Assembly (NCBI GenBank): GCA_023459355.1
Contig: JAEWUM010000036.1
Coordinates: forward strand, 1 to 64,000
Length of the DNA: 64,000 nt
Reading direction: 5' to 3'
Source: Bacteroidota bacterium
GTDB lineage: Bacteria > Bacteroidota > Bacteroidia > Bacteroidales > Paludibacteraceae
Position 1 is the stretch's first letter; every line of letters begins with the position of its first letter. Of the stretch, positions 23,936 to 31,941 are shown in pieces. Both the position numbers and the translations under genes were made by a program. The notes under the pieces are model-generated. The model made no database searches, was not told the DNA's origin, and saw nothing but the letters and a program-made list of their open reading frames with translations.

Positions 23936-24269
23936 AATAATATCTTTTTCTGATTTTCTCAGCAAGAGCAATTTCCTTTGCCGGTGTTTTATTTGATTTT
24001 TTCTGAAAAACATTCAACAATATCAAAGCATTGTTTGTATTAAAACAACAAAATATCCTATAAGTATTTGACCCATAATCAATTCTTATTTCATATAACC
24101 CTGATGTTCCGGACAGGTGTTTCAGATATTTTTCGGGAACTCTTTCAACTGTTGAAATTAACTGCAAAACCCAGTTGAATTTCTTTTTAACTTCTGGCAT
24201 TAAATTCTCAAAGAAGTCAAGATAATGATCTTCAAAATAATAAATCTCTCGTTTAAATAAAGAATTCAT
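23919..24269 (-). CDS. HigB/RelE-superfamily toxin (Gp49-like)
   Basis: 116-residue toxin of the phage-Gp49-like/HigB branch of the RelE fold, expected to cleave mRNA at the ribosome. Typical blocks are FENLMPEVKKKFNWVLQLI, EKYLKHLSGTSGLYEIRIDY, YRIFCCFNTNNALILLNVFQ and KKSNKTPAKEIALAEKIRKR. The ATG at 24269 is preferred to the TTG at 24287, which lies inside the probable -7 box. The pair is enclosed by the 61-bp direct repeats. Confidence 0.9.
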   Translation of the reverse strand: MNSLFKREIYYFEDHYLDFFENLMPEVKKKFNWVLQLISTVERVPEKYLKHLSGTSGLYEIRIDYGSNTYRIFCCFNTNNALILLNVFQKKSNKTPAKEIALAEKIRKRYYYEQNK

Positions 24270-24284
24270 AGTTAATTCCGTGGG

Positions 24285-24292
24285 CAAAGTTA
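24285..24292 (-). promoter_or_regulatory. -7 box of higBA
   Basis: TAACTTTG on the minus strand, 15 bases upstream of the toxin ATG. A TTTG lies 15 bases further up (24311-24308), closer than usual. Confidence 0.4.
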
Positions 24293-24385
24293 GCTAAAAA
24301 GATAACACAAACAATAAATCATATTAAATATTTTATCATTGTAAATTTATACATGCACGCAAAAATATATCCTTATCTCATTCCC

Positions 24386-24446
24386 CTGTGTGCAATTCGT
24401 ATAATCCTCCACAAGACAACAGTTATTTTTACCATTTACTTTTTGC
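24386..24446 (+). repeat. 61-bp direct repeat, right of higBA
   Basis: Second copy of 23452-23512, two mismatches, same orientation. It lies in the 368-base gap between higB and the arginine decarboxylase gene. Confidence 0.92.
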
Positions 24447-24533
24447 AGTATAATCCGGAACCTTAAACACCATAGATTTCAATACAATTCAATAAAATCT
24501 CACCGATTATCGTGATATGTGATATTATTTCAT

Positions 24534-24541
24534 TATTTTTG
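24534..24541 (+). promoter_or_regulatory. -7 box of the arginine decarboxylase gene
   Basis: TATTTTTG matches TAnnTTTG and would give a leader of about 90 bases. In the leader AACTCAGTTAGATT near 24605 is a short palindrome (CTAACTCAGTTAG); no known riboswitch fold is apparent. Confidence 0.4.
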
Positions 24542-24637
24542 CACACTTTTTCCTTCAGAAAAAAGTATCCGTCTTAATTACTTTGCTATTTTCCAACCAA
24601 TCTAACTCAGTTAGATTTTTACAATCAAGGCAATAAA

Positions 24638-26029
24638 ATGAAAAATAAGTACAAAGATCTCATCGAACAAACCTTCGAATTCCCTAATGATGAATTCGAT
24701 GTGGTGGACAACAACCTGGAATGGTGCGGCGTTCCCCTGATGGACATCATCAAGCAATACGGAACGCCGCTGCGTGTCGCCTACCTGCCTAAAATCGGGG
24801 AAAACATTCAGAAAGCCAGGCGTATGTTCAATGTTGCCATGGCGAAAGTTGATTACAACGGCGACTATCACTATTGCTATTGCACGAAGAGTTCGCACTT
24901 CTCATTTGTAATGGAAGAGGTACTTAAACACGGGGTACATGTGGAAACTTCGTCGGCATTCGACATCAATATTATCGAATCGCTACACGAACAAGGCATA
25001 CTCAAACAAGACACCTTTGTGATATGCAACGGATTCAAACGTCCTCAATATGTAGAAAACATTCAGAATCTTATCCGTCAGGGATTTACAAATGTCGTAC
25101 CCATCCTTGACAATAAGTTCGAACTTGACTTACTCTTAAATGAATTTGACAACAAATTCAACGTAGGCATCCGTATCGCGGCAGAAGAAGAACCCAAGTT
25201 TGACTTCTACACTTCCCGCCTGGGCATTCGCTACAAAGACATCATTCCTTACTACAACAACTACCTCGCCAACAACGACCAGGTAGGATTGAAGATGTTG
25301 CACTTCTTCATCAACACGGGCGTGAAAGACACGGCTTATTACTGGAACGAGCTAAACAAAGCGGTAAACCTGTACTGCGAGTTGAAAAAGATTTGTCCGG
25401 AACTCGACAGCCTGAACATTGGCGGAGGTTTCCCGATACAGACACACCTGGACATGACGTACGATTACGAATATATCGCGGAAGAAATCGTGGCGCAGAT
25501 TAAAAACATCTGTGGCCAGCATGGCGTACCCGAACCGGACATATTCACTGAATTCGGCTCTTACACGGTAGGTGAAAGCGGCGCGATGTTATACTCCATC
25601 GTAAACCAGAAGAAACAAAACGACCGGGAGCTATGGAACATGATCGACTCATCGTTCATGACCACCCTGCCCGATACCTGGGCCATCAACCAGCGTTATG
25701 TTTTCTTAGCCATCAACAATTGGGATTCTGAGTATGAACGTGTTAACCTGGGAGGTTTAACCTGCGACAGCGAGGATTTTTACAATGCCGAAGTACACTC
25801 AAATGCCATCTTCCTCCCAAAGATGCAGCAGGACAGGGAACAATACATCGGGTTCTTCCATACGGGCGCTTATCAGGAATCATTGAGTGGCTTCGGTGGC
25901 ATCCAGCATTGCCTCATCCCGGCGCCCAAATTAGTTATCATCGACAAAGACGAAGATGGTGAATATTACACCAAGCTATTCGCCAAAGAGCAGAGCTATA
26001 AGTCGATGCTAAAAATTTTGGGATACTAA
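24638..26029 (+). CDS. speA: Arginine decarboxylase, fold-III PLP type
   Basis: PLP enzyme of the alanine-racemase-fold decarboxylase group, probably arginine to agmatine for polyamine synthesis. The PLP lysine is Lys84 in YCYCTKSSHFSF; SLNIGGGFPIQTH (near 265) binds the PLP phosphate and FTEFGSYTVGESGAML (near 305) corresponds to the family's EPGR region. 463 residues, shorter than the ~630-residue E. coli SpeA, but this short form is the usual one in many Bacteroidetes. No other polyamine genes are near. Ornithine or diaminopimelate decarboxylase activity cannot be excluded from sequence alone. Confidence 0.75.
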   Translation: MKNKYKDLIEQTFEFPNDEFDVVDNNLEWCGVPLMDIIKQYGTPLRVAYLPKIGENIQKARRMFNVAMAKVDYNGDYHYCYCTKSSHFSFVMEEVLKHGVHVETSSAFDINIIESLHEQGILKQDTFVICNGFKRPQYVENIQNLIRQGFTNVVPILDNKFELDLLLNEFDNKFNVGIRIAAEEEPKFDFYTSRLGIRYKDIIPYYNNYLANNDQVGLKMLHFFINTGVKDTAYYWNELNKAVNLYCELKKICPELDSLNIGGGFPIQTHLDMTYDYEYIAEEIVAQIKNICGQHGVPEPDIFTEFGSYTVGESGAMLYSIVNQKKQNDRELWNMIDSSFMTTLPDTWAINQRYVFLAINNWDSEYERVNLGGLTCDSEDFYNAEVHSNAIFLPKMQQDREQYIGFFHTGAYQESLSGFGGIQHCLIPAPKLVIIDKDEDGEYYTKLFAKEQSYKSMLKILGY

Positions 26030-26030
26030 T

Positions 26031-26110
26031 TTAGTGGTTAGTGGTTAGTGGTTAGTTGATAGTTGATAGTGGTTAATTAACTGACCACTGACCACTATCA
26101 ATTAACCACT
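26031..26110. repeat. TTAGTGG tandem/inverted repeat
   Basis: Four TTAGTGG-type units, two TTGATAG units, then the reverse complements (GACCACTGACCACTATCAAT). Lies between the convergent ends of speA and the acyltransferase gene and supplies the latter's last codons and stop. Confidence 0.8.
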
Positions 26111-27240
26111 GACATCGCGTTCCGCAACGGATTCGCGTACATCTCCAGAATTTTTATCTTGAGGAAATCGACATCCTTATTTTCCAGGTCGATTTTGTTG
26201 ATTTGCATCTCAACGTATTTTTCAAAATCGAGTTTATCCAGGAGCGTGTACGATTTACGGTATTCGGTGCTTTCATGCAACATATCATAAGCAATTTTAT
26301 TGACTTTGTAAATCTCATAATTGCTATGTATGTTGGCATCAATCAGGGAGGCAATAGCGGCAACCAGTTCGTTGCGGTTCTGGATTTCTTCTCCCAGCTG
26401 CATGATTTTCTCACTGATTTCTCCGGCTATCTTATAAACTACCCTGCCTTTAAATCCCATCACACCTGTTTTCATGTTCAGCAAATCATCCTGAGGTGAT
26501 TTCTTGTGATCGGGATTATCTCTTTTCTGTTGAAATTCTTTTGCTTTGAGATAATCACAGGGGTCGTACTCGTACGAAATACTCAAGGGACAGATGTGTA
26601 ATGCTGCCAGGTTTTCGGAAAAAGTGCCGGCTCCTCCCATGTTAAACATCTTCAACAGACTTTCCTGCGTTCTGTCGTCGGAATCCTTGGCACGTCCCTC
26701 CCGTTGGGCAATCCAGATTGAATGCTTCTTCTCGTTGATGGTATATGCCATATAAGCAGAAAGCAGCCTGGAACTTTCGAGCATTTGCTTCGCTCCCGGA
26801 TTGCGCCTGACGATAAAGCTCTTATTCAACCGCACCAGATCTTCTATCCAGGGAAAAACAAGCAGGTTATCGCCAATGGCTATTTCTACGGTATCCATGC
26901 CATTTTCAATCAGCTTCCCGCAAAGCAGGGTTGAGTCGAGGATGATATCGCGGTGATTGGAGACAAAAAGATAATTCCGGTCTCTATCAATCTTATCCAG
27001 TCCGAGCAATTTTATGCCTTTGGTTAAATTGGCTTCAAGGTATTGCAGAAAAGGATAAACCATGATTTTCTGAAAATCATCGGCATTATCAAAGCTTACC
27101 AATCGTTGTTTGATTAGCTCTTTGGGAAGCAGGGGATAAATGGTGCTCAGGAGGTTGATAAAATGCTTATCATTACTCAATCGCTCAAGTACAGCCGGAA
27201 TCTCCTCTTTATCATAACAACGTATTGCATCAAAATTCAT
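26098..27240 (-). CDS. PlsC-like glycerophosphate acyltransferase family protein
   Basis: Membrane-associated acyltransferase, probably in phospholipid synthesis. The catalytic NHRDIILD (NHx4D motif) is at residues 95-102; IVRRNPGAKQ and WIAQREGRAKDSDD follow as the glycerophosphate-binding blocks. 380 residues, with the last ~150 helical and without a known domain. Last gene of the rsfS-ftsH-LUD-cdsA operon, 15 bases after cdsA, which makes a shared phospholipid role likely. Its final residues (SVVN) are encoded in the TTAGTGG repeat, so the original C-terminus may have been slightly different. Confidence 0.85.
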   Translation of the reverse strand: MNFDAIRCYDKEEIPAVLERLSNDKHFINLLSTIYPLLPKELIKQRLVSFDNADDFQKIMVYPFLQYLEANLTKGIKLLGLDKIDRDRNYLFVSNHRDIILDSTLLCGKLIENGMDTVEIAIGDNLLVFPWIEDLVRLNKSFIVRRNPGAKQMLESSRLLSAYMAYTINEKKHSIWIAQREGRAKDSDDRTQESLLKMFNMGGAGTFSENLAALHICPLSISYEYDPCDYLKAKEFQQKRDNPDHKKSPQDDLLNMKTGVMGFKGRVVYKIAGEISEKIMQLGEEIQNRNELVAAIASLIDANIHSNYEIYKVNKIAYDMLHESTEYRKSYTLLDKLDFEKYVEMQINKIDLENKDVDFLKIKILEMYANPLRNAMSVVN

Positions 27241-27255
27241 GATTTTCTGGATAAA

Positions 27256-28068
27256 TTATTTAAACAAAAAACTCAGGTAGATGAAGATCGCAGGTGCAAC
27301 AAGCAACATGCTGTCGAAACGGTCAAGTAAACCACCATGTCCGGGAATCACATCTCCCGAATCTTTCACCTGAACCGTACGCTTTATCAACGACTCCAAC
27401 AAATCCCCGAACGTACCGAAAATCACCACAATCTCGGAGAAGAACAACCAGGAAACCAGGCTTATCTCCGGAATAAACAACGAGAATACATACCCTGAGA
27501 TCAGGGCCGTAACCGCTCCACCCACAAATCCTTCCCACGATTTTTTCGGGGAAATACGCTCAAACAGCCGGTGTTTACCGAAAGTCATACCGAACAGATA
27601 GGCGCCGGTATCGTTAATCCAGATGGTGGCAAACATGGCAATCAACAACAAAGGATGGTACGTTTCAATATAGAGGATATAATTCAACAAGGAAAAAGGC
27701 AATGCAATGATAATTTGCCCCAGCAGGAAATAGGCCCAATTGTGGATAGGGTTGTTTTTCTTACGATACAGTTCAACAACAAGCACCAGCACAATATAGA
27801 ACCCATAAGCCGAGTAACCCGGGTAACTAATAGTACCTGAGGCATATAAGAAAGACGTCATAAACAGGATAACACTACCCAGGATGGAAAGTAGCGGGAT
27901 GACTGCTACATCCGGCTGCCTGTTGGTCAGTTTGTGAAATTCAAATACTGTCCATGCCGAAATAATCGCAAATGCAAGTGCGAAAGTATAGGGACTAAGC
28001 AGGATGGAGCCGACCACAATCACGACAAAAAAGAATCCGCTCAGGGTACGTTGTAGAAAATTACTCAT
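27256..28068 (-). CDS. cdsA: Phosphatidate cytidylyltransferase
   Basis: Integral membrane enzyme making CDP-diacylglycerol from CTP and phosphatidate. About eight hydrophobic segments and the C-terminal signature LIKRTVQVKDSGDVIPGHGG followed by LLDRFDS identify it. I use ATG 28068; a TTG at 28101 would overlap the upstream gene. 270 residues, usual length. The next gene in the operon is the acyltransferase, a related pathway step. Confidence 0.95.
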   Translation of the reverse strand: MSNFLQRTLSGFFFVVIVVGSILLSPYTFALAFAIISAWTVFEFHKLTNRQPDVAVIPLLSILGSVILFMTSFLYASGTISYPGYSAYGFYIVLVLVVELYRKKNNPIHNWAYFLLGQIIIALPFSLLNYILYIETYHPLLLIAMFATIWINDTGAYLFGMTFGKHRLFERISPKKSWEGFVGGAVTALISGYVFSLFIPEISLVSWLFFSEIVVIFGTFGDLLESLIKRTVQVKDSGDVIPGHGGLLDRFDSMLLVAPAIFIYLSFLFK

Positions 28069-28084
28069 GCTATAATCAGCTGTT

Positions 28085-28723
28085 TTAATTTTGCTGAACA
28101 AAGATAATTAATTCTTTGGGACCATGGGCACCCAGCACCAAAGTTTTTTCGATATCGGCAGTTCGACTCGGACCGGTTATTACCGTTATTGCAGAAGGCT
28201 TTTCACCATTAAACTGCTGCTGTAAAGCCACAAGCGCTTCTTCAAGGTAACCGACCAACTGTTCTTTTTTTGCCAGTATGATGTGTATGGGTGGGAATGC
28301 ATGCATTTGCCTGCCTGAATCCCCGGAGGATATCACAACAGCGCTCCCGGTTCTGGCTACTAAATAGGCACAGGGAGTCACTCCCGCCACTACCCCGGGA
28401 AAAAACTTTTCATCTGTTTCCACGGCAACACCATGCTGTTTCAATCTATCAGCAATCTGCGAATCCCTTGTAAACAAGAAAGGCAACCCCTTTGCATGCA
28501 TAAGGGCTGCCAACTTGGTATATACTTCTGTTTCCTCATCACAAATCACACACTGGCCACTAATGGCTTCCAGTTCCCGTTTAAAACACGTAAGCGCATC
28601 AGGCTCTACAGGCTTATAAATATCTTCCTGCTTACAGATCACCTCGCCTTCTGATCCGGCACGATTTGCGGCAGCGCGAGCAATGCGTTGAAGTATCTCC
28701 TGACGGGAATGCTGATGACTCAT
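28085..28723 (-). CDS. LUD-domain (LutC/YkgG-like) protein
   Basis: 212-residue protein of the LUD family, named after LutC of lactate utilisation. The domain spans about 60-205 with CAYLVARTGSAVVISSGDSG, HIILAKKEQLV and ITGPSRTADIEKTLVLGAHG. No lutA or lutB gene is near, so lactate oxidation is not supported; the gene is embedded between ftsH (4-base overlap) and cdsA. Function in this setting unknown. Confidence 0.85.
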   Translation of the reverse strand: MSHQHSRQEILQRIARAAANRAGSEGEVICKQEDIYKPVEPDALTCFKRELEAISGQCVICDEETEVYTKLAALMHAKGLPFLFTRDSQIADRLKQHGVAVETDEKFFPGVVAGVTPCAYLVARTGSAVVISSGDSGRQMHAFPPIHIILAKKEQLVGYLEEALVALQQQFNGEKPSAITVITGPSRTADIEKTLVLGAHGPKELIIFVQQN

Positions 28724-30813
28724 GAACCTTTCTCTTTTGCTATCACATCCTGACCACTTGATTCCAAAGATATCGATTGATCAGCAATTGTGTTGGTTTG
28801 AACCGGATCTGTATTTTCGGCCTCAGCTACTTCATTTTTTTCAGCATCAGCAAGCGCGGGAGCTTCCTCCCCGTTTCCGTTCTGAAGAATCAGTTCATCG
28901 TGTCTGGAAGCCCAGGGGCGTTTACCGAAAATTTCTTCCAAATCTTCCGCGAAAATAACTTCCCTGACCAAGAGTAATTCAGCCAGTTTATTATGACCTT
29001 CACCATTTTCTCTCAATATATTTTTAGCACGCTCATACTGCTCAGCTACAATCTTTTTCGCCTCTGCATCAATCAGTTCGGCAGTTTTTTCGCTGTATGG
29101 CTTGGTAAACCCATAATCAGAGTTACCTGTTGAATCGTAATAACTCAGGTTAGGCAACTGATCACTCATCCCAAAATAGGCCACCATGGCATAAGCCCTT
29201 TTGGTTACCCTCTCCAAATCATTGATTGCGCCGGTAGAAATCTGCCCCAGAAATAATTCTTCAGCCGCACGACCACCGAGCAGAGAACACATCTCATCGA
29301 GCAGGTGTTCACGGGCAGTAAGTTGTCTTTCCTCTGGCAAATACCAGGCAGCACCAAGCGCTTCACCGCGCGGCACAATGGTTACTTTTACCAACGGATT
29401 TGCATGTTCGGTCATCCAACTGATGGTCGCATGTCCGGCTTCATGATAAGCTATCGATTTTTTCTCCGACTGGGTAATGATTTTGGTTTTCTTTTCCAAC
29501 CCGCCGACAATTCTGTCCACTGCATCCAGAAAATCCTGTTTTTCAACGAATGACTTTCCTTTTCTGGCTGCAATCAGTGCCGCCTCGTTACATACATTGG
29601 CAATGTCGGCCCCCGAAAAACCGGGTGTTTGCTTGGCTAAGAAATTTACATCAACCGTTTCGTTAATTTTAATGGGACGCAGGTGTACATTGAAGATCTG
29701 TTTCCGCTCGTGTACATCCGGTAAATCCACATGAATCTGGCGATCGAAACGACCCGCACGCAACAACGCTTTATCCAGGATATCAGCCCTGTTGGTGGCA
29801 GCCAGGATAATGACCCCGCTGTTGGAACCAAAACCATCCATTTCTGTCAGCAACTGATTCAGCGTATTCTCCCGTTCATCGTTACTGCCCATATTCGGAT
29901 TTTTACCCCTCGAACGACCAACCGCATCAATTTCATCTATAAAAATGATACAAGGCGCTTTTTCTTTTGCCTGACGGAATAAATCACGCACACGCGAAGC
30001 TCCCACGCCAACAAACATTTCCACGAAGTCGGAACCCGACATGGAAAAGAAAGGCACATCCGCCTCACCGGCTACCGCTTTGGCAAGCAGGGTCTTACCC
30101 GTTCCCGGAGGGCCTACCAACAATGCACCTTTGGGTATTTTACCACCCAGCTCTGTATATTTTCCCGGATTTTTCAGGAAAGAAACGATCTCTTCAATTT
30201 CCTGCTTGGCACCAGCCAATCCTGCCACATCTTTGAAAGTCACCCGATTCGTTGTATTGCCTTTATCGAACAATTGTGCTTTCGATTTTCCCACGTTAAA
30301 AATACCGCCGGGACCACCGCTTCCACCTACGCCACCCGACATCCTTCTGGTCATGAAGACAAAGAAAAGAATCAGCAACAAGAAGGGGAGAACGCTATAT
30401 AAAAACAATTCGAAATAGTTCTTACTCTCCTTGTAGGACACTTGCTGAAACTTCACCTCAGAAATAAACTCTTCGAACTTATCTGCGCTGGGAATCTTCA
30501 CTGAAATCTTGCGTTCGGGCTCGTATGTTTTGTAATTTTCCCCGAAAACCGCCTTTTTACCCGCTGCACTATCTTCCACTACAGCCTCCACCAGGTTCTT
30601 TTGCGGGAAAACCTCGATACTCTCGATATAACCGTCAATCACATATTGTTTAAAAACCGGATAAGACTGAATTTCCTTTACCGGCACTTTGTCGCCAAAC
30701 ACATAAGTACCTACCAGAACCAATACGATGATTCCGTAGATCCAGGATATATTAAACTTAGGACCTTTACCGCCTGATTTAACTGGTGGCAATTGATTTT
30801 TCTTTTCTTCCAT
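28720..30813 (-). CDS. ftsH: ATP-dependent zinc metalloprotease FtsH
   Basis: Membrane-anchored AAA+ protease that degrades misfolded membrane proteins and some regulators. Two N-terminal membrane segments (about 24-39 and 137-154) enclose a periplasmic domain; Walker A GPPGTGKT is at 234-241, Walker B IIFIDEIDAVG and the second region of homology follow, and the zinc site HEAGH is near 455. 697 residues; the acidic, Ala/Glu-rich C-terminal tail of about 60 residues is typical of the phylum. Eight bases after rsfS. Confidence 0.97.
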   Translation of the reverse strand: MEEKKNQLPPVKSGGKGPKFNISWIYGIIVLVLVGTYVFGDKVPVKEIQSYPVFKQYVIDGYIESIEVFPQKNLVEAVVEDSAAGKKAVFGENYKTYEPERKISVKIPSADKFEEFISEVKFQQVSYKESKNYFELFLYSVLPFLLLILFFVFMTRRMSGGVGGSGGPGGIFNVGKSKAQLFDKGNTTNRVTFKDVAGLAGAKQEIEEIVSFLKNPGKYTELGGKIPKGALLVGPPGTGKTLLAKAVAGEADVPFFSMSGSDFVEMFVGVGASRVRDLFRQAKEKAPCIIFIDEIDAVGRSRGKNPNMGSNDERENTLNQLLTEMDGFGSNSGVIILAATNRADILDKALLRAGRFDRQIHVDLPDVHERKQIFNVHLRPIKINETVDVNFLAKQTPGFSGADIANVCNEAALIAARKGKSFVEKQDFLDAVDRIVGGLEKKTKIITQSEKKSIAYHEAGHATISWMTEHANPLVKVTIVPRGEALGAAWYLPEERQLTAREHLLDEMCSLLGGRAAEELFLGQISTGAINDLERVTKRAYAMVAYFGMSDQLPNLSYYDSTGNSDYGFTKPYSEKTAELIDAEAKKIVAEQYERAKNILRENGEGHNKLAELLLVREVIFAEDLEEIFGKRPWASRHDELILQNGNGEEAPALADAEKNEVAEAENTDPVQTNTIADQSISLESSGQDVIAKEKGS

Positions 30814-30820
30814 GCAGGGA

Positions 30821-31198
30821 TTAATTTAAATTTTCTATACGTTGAAGTTCAGCATCCGCCCAAAGGTGTTCGATATCATAAAAAGCACGTGCAGGCCTTT
30901 GGAACACATGCACGATAATCTGACCATAATCCATCGCGATCCATTCGCAATTCTCGAAACCATCCGTGGCAAAAGGCTTTACATTGATTTGCTCCTGTAC
31001 AAAGTCTTTAATTGACAATGCCACGGCATTAACATGCACATTGGAATCGCCCTCACAGATCACAAAATAACTACATGGAGCTTCTTTCAGCTTTCTCATG
31101 TTCACCACCACGATATCTTTACCTTTTCGTTCCTGTATACCTTCAACAATCTTTTCTACAATTTGTTCGTCTTCAATCGATTTTGTCTTTTTCGCCAC
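30821..31198 (-). CDS. rsfS: Ribosomal silencing factor RsfS
   Basis: Binds ribosomal protein L14 and blocks joining of the subunits when growth slows. 125 residues of the Iojap family with IVEGIQERKGKDIVVVNMRK, YFVICEGDSNVHVNA, the EWIAMDYGQIIVHVF block and DIEHLWADAEL. The start is GTG at 31198; no ATG is near the family N-terminus. First gene of the ftsH operon. Confidence 0.93.
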   Translation of the reverse strand: MAKKTKSIEDEQIVEKIVEGIQERKGKDIVVVNMRKLKEAPCSYFVICEGDSNVHVNAVALSIKDFVQEQINVKPFATDGFENCEWIAMDYGQIIVHVFQRPARAFYDIEHLWADAELQRIENLN

Positions 31199-31226
31199 AA
31201 TAATACGCTGTTAAATTTTTAAGATG

Positions 31227-31234
31227 CAAATATA
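31227..31234 (-). promoter_or_regulatory. -7 box of the rsfS-ftsH operon
   Basis: TATATTTG on the minus strand, 28 bases before the GTG start. Confidence 0.45.
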
Positions 31235-31501
31235 AACCTAAATTGCAGAGTAATAAAATATCTTACAGATTTTTAGCACCCGACACAGTACCCTGTTTGT
31301 CAAATATTATTCCTGAATGATTTGTGGACTAAAAACACGACATTATGACATGTTTAATCAGTTTCATTTAAGCATACTTTCTGGAAAATAAGTAAATAGG
31401 AATAGAATTTATGAAAAAAACATTTGAACTGACGTTTTATTGTTTTATCCATTCAATTTCATAGTTATATGCCCGACCAACATAGCATAGTTCGACGATA
31501 A

Positions 31502-31699
31502 ACAAACATTACATCGACGATACACAAACTTTACATCGACGACGCACAAACATTACATCGGCGACACACAAACATTACATCGGCGACACACAAACTTTAC
31601 ATCGACGATACACAAACATCACATCGGCGATGCGCAAACATTACATCGGCGATGTACGATCACTGCATCGGCGACGTATGATCAGTTCATCGCTGATTC
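31502..31699. repeat. 22-bp tandem repeat, nine units
   Basis: Nine contiguous 22-base units, consensus ACAAACATTACATCGRCGAYRC, with no spacers; the last two units are the most diverged. It fills the middle of the 743-base gap 31199-31941, in which I see no gene. It is not a CRISPR array: units are contiguous and there are no cas genes. Confidence 0.9.
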
Positions 31700-31809
31700 A
31701 CGGACCAAAGCAGGGAGACTTTAGGGGATAAGTCAGTAAAGAAATTGGCAAGAGTCCCCCTCAAAATAATCACGAACCGGGCTGACTTCGCTGATACGTC
31801 ACCCTGATA

Positions 31810-31886
31810 TAGTTACAAATCAGGTTGATTTTTGTAAAAAACCTCCCTTATAATATTACAAACCTGGGAGATTTTGGTGAATTGAC
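31810..31886. other. Two imperfect TTACAAA…GATTTT segments
   Basis: TTACAAATCAGGTTGATTTT and TTACAAACCTGGGAGATTTT are about 44 bases apart and look like diverged copies of one unit. Nothing else recognised between the 22-bp array and the terminator. Confidence 0.4.
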
Positions 31887-31917
31887 AAAAAAACCGGCGC
31901 AATCACTTGCGCCGGTT
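31887..31917 (-). terminator. Terminator of the TPR lipoprotein gene
   Basis: AACCGGCGCAA / TTGCGCCGGTT stem with a four-base loop (31892-31917), followed on the minus strand by a T tract. Confidence 0.85.
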
Positions 31918-31941
31918 CAATCTATCTTGTATCAGTAAAAC

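Noticed and set aside
28085..28723. Lactate utilisation operon
   Set aside because: Only a LUD-domain gene is present; lutA and lutB are absent and the neighbours are ftsH and cdsA.
31411..31464. A 17-codon frame starting ATGAAAAAAACATTTG
   Set aside because: Too short, no ribosome-binding context or family; the match to a typical start is likely chance.
31502..31699. CRISPR array
   Set aside because: The 22-base units are contiguous with no unique spacers, and no cas gene is in the window.
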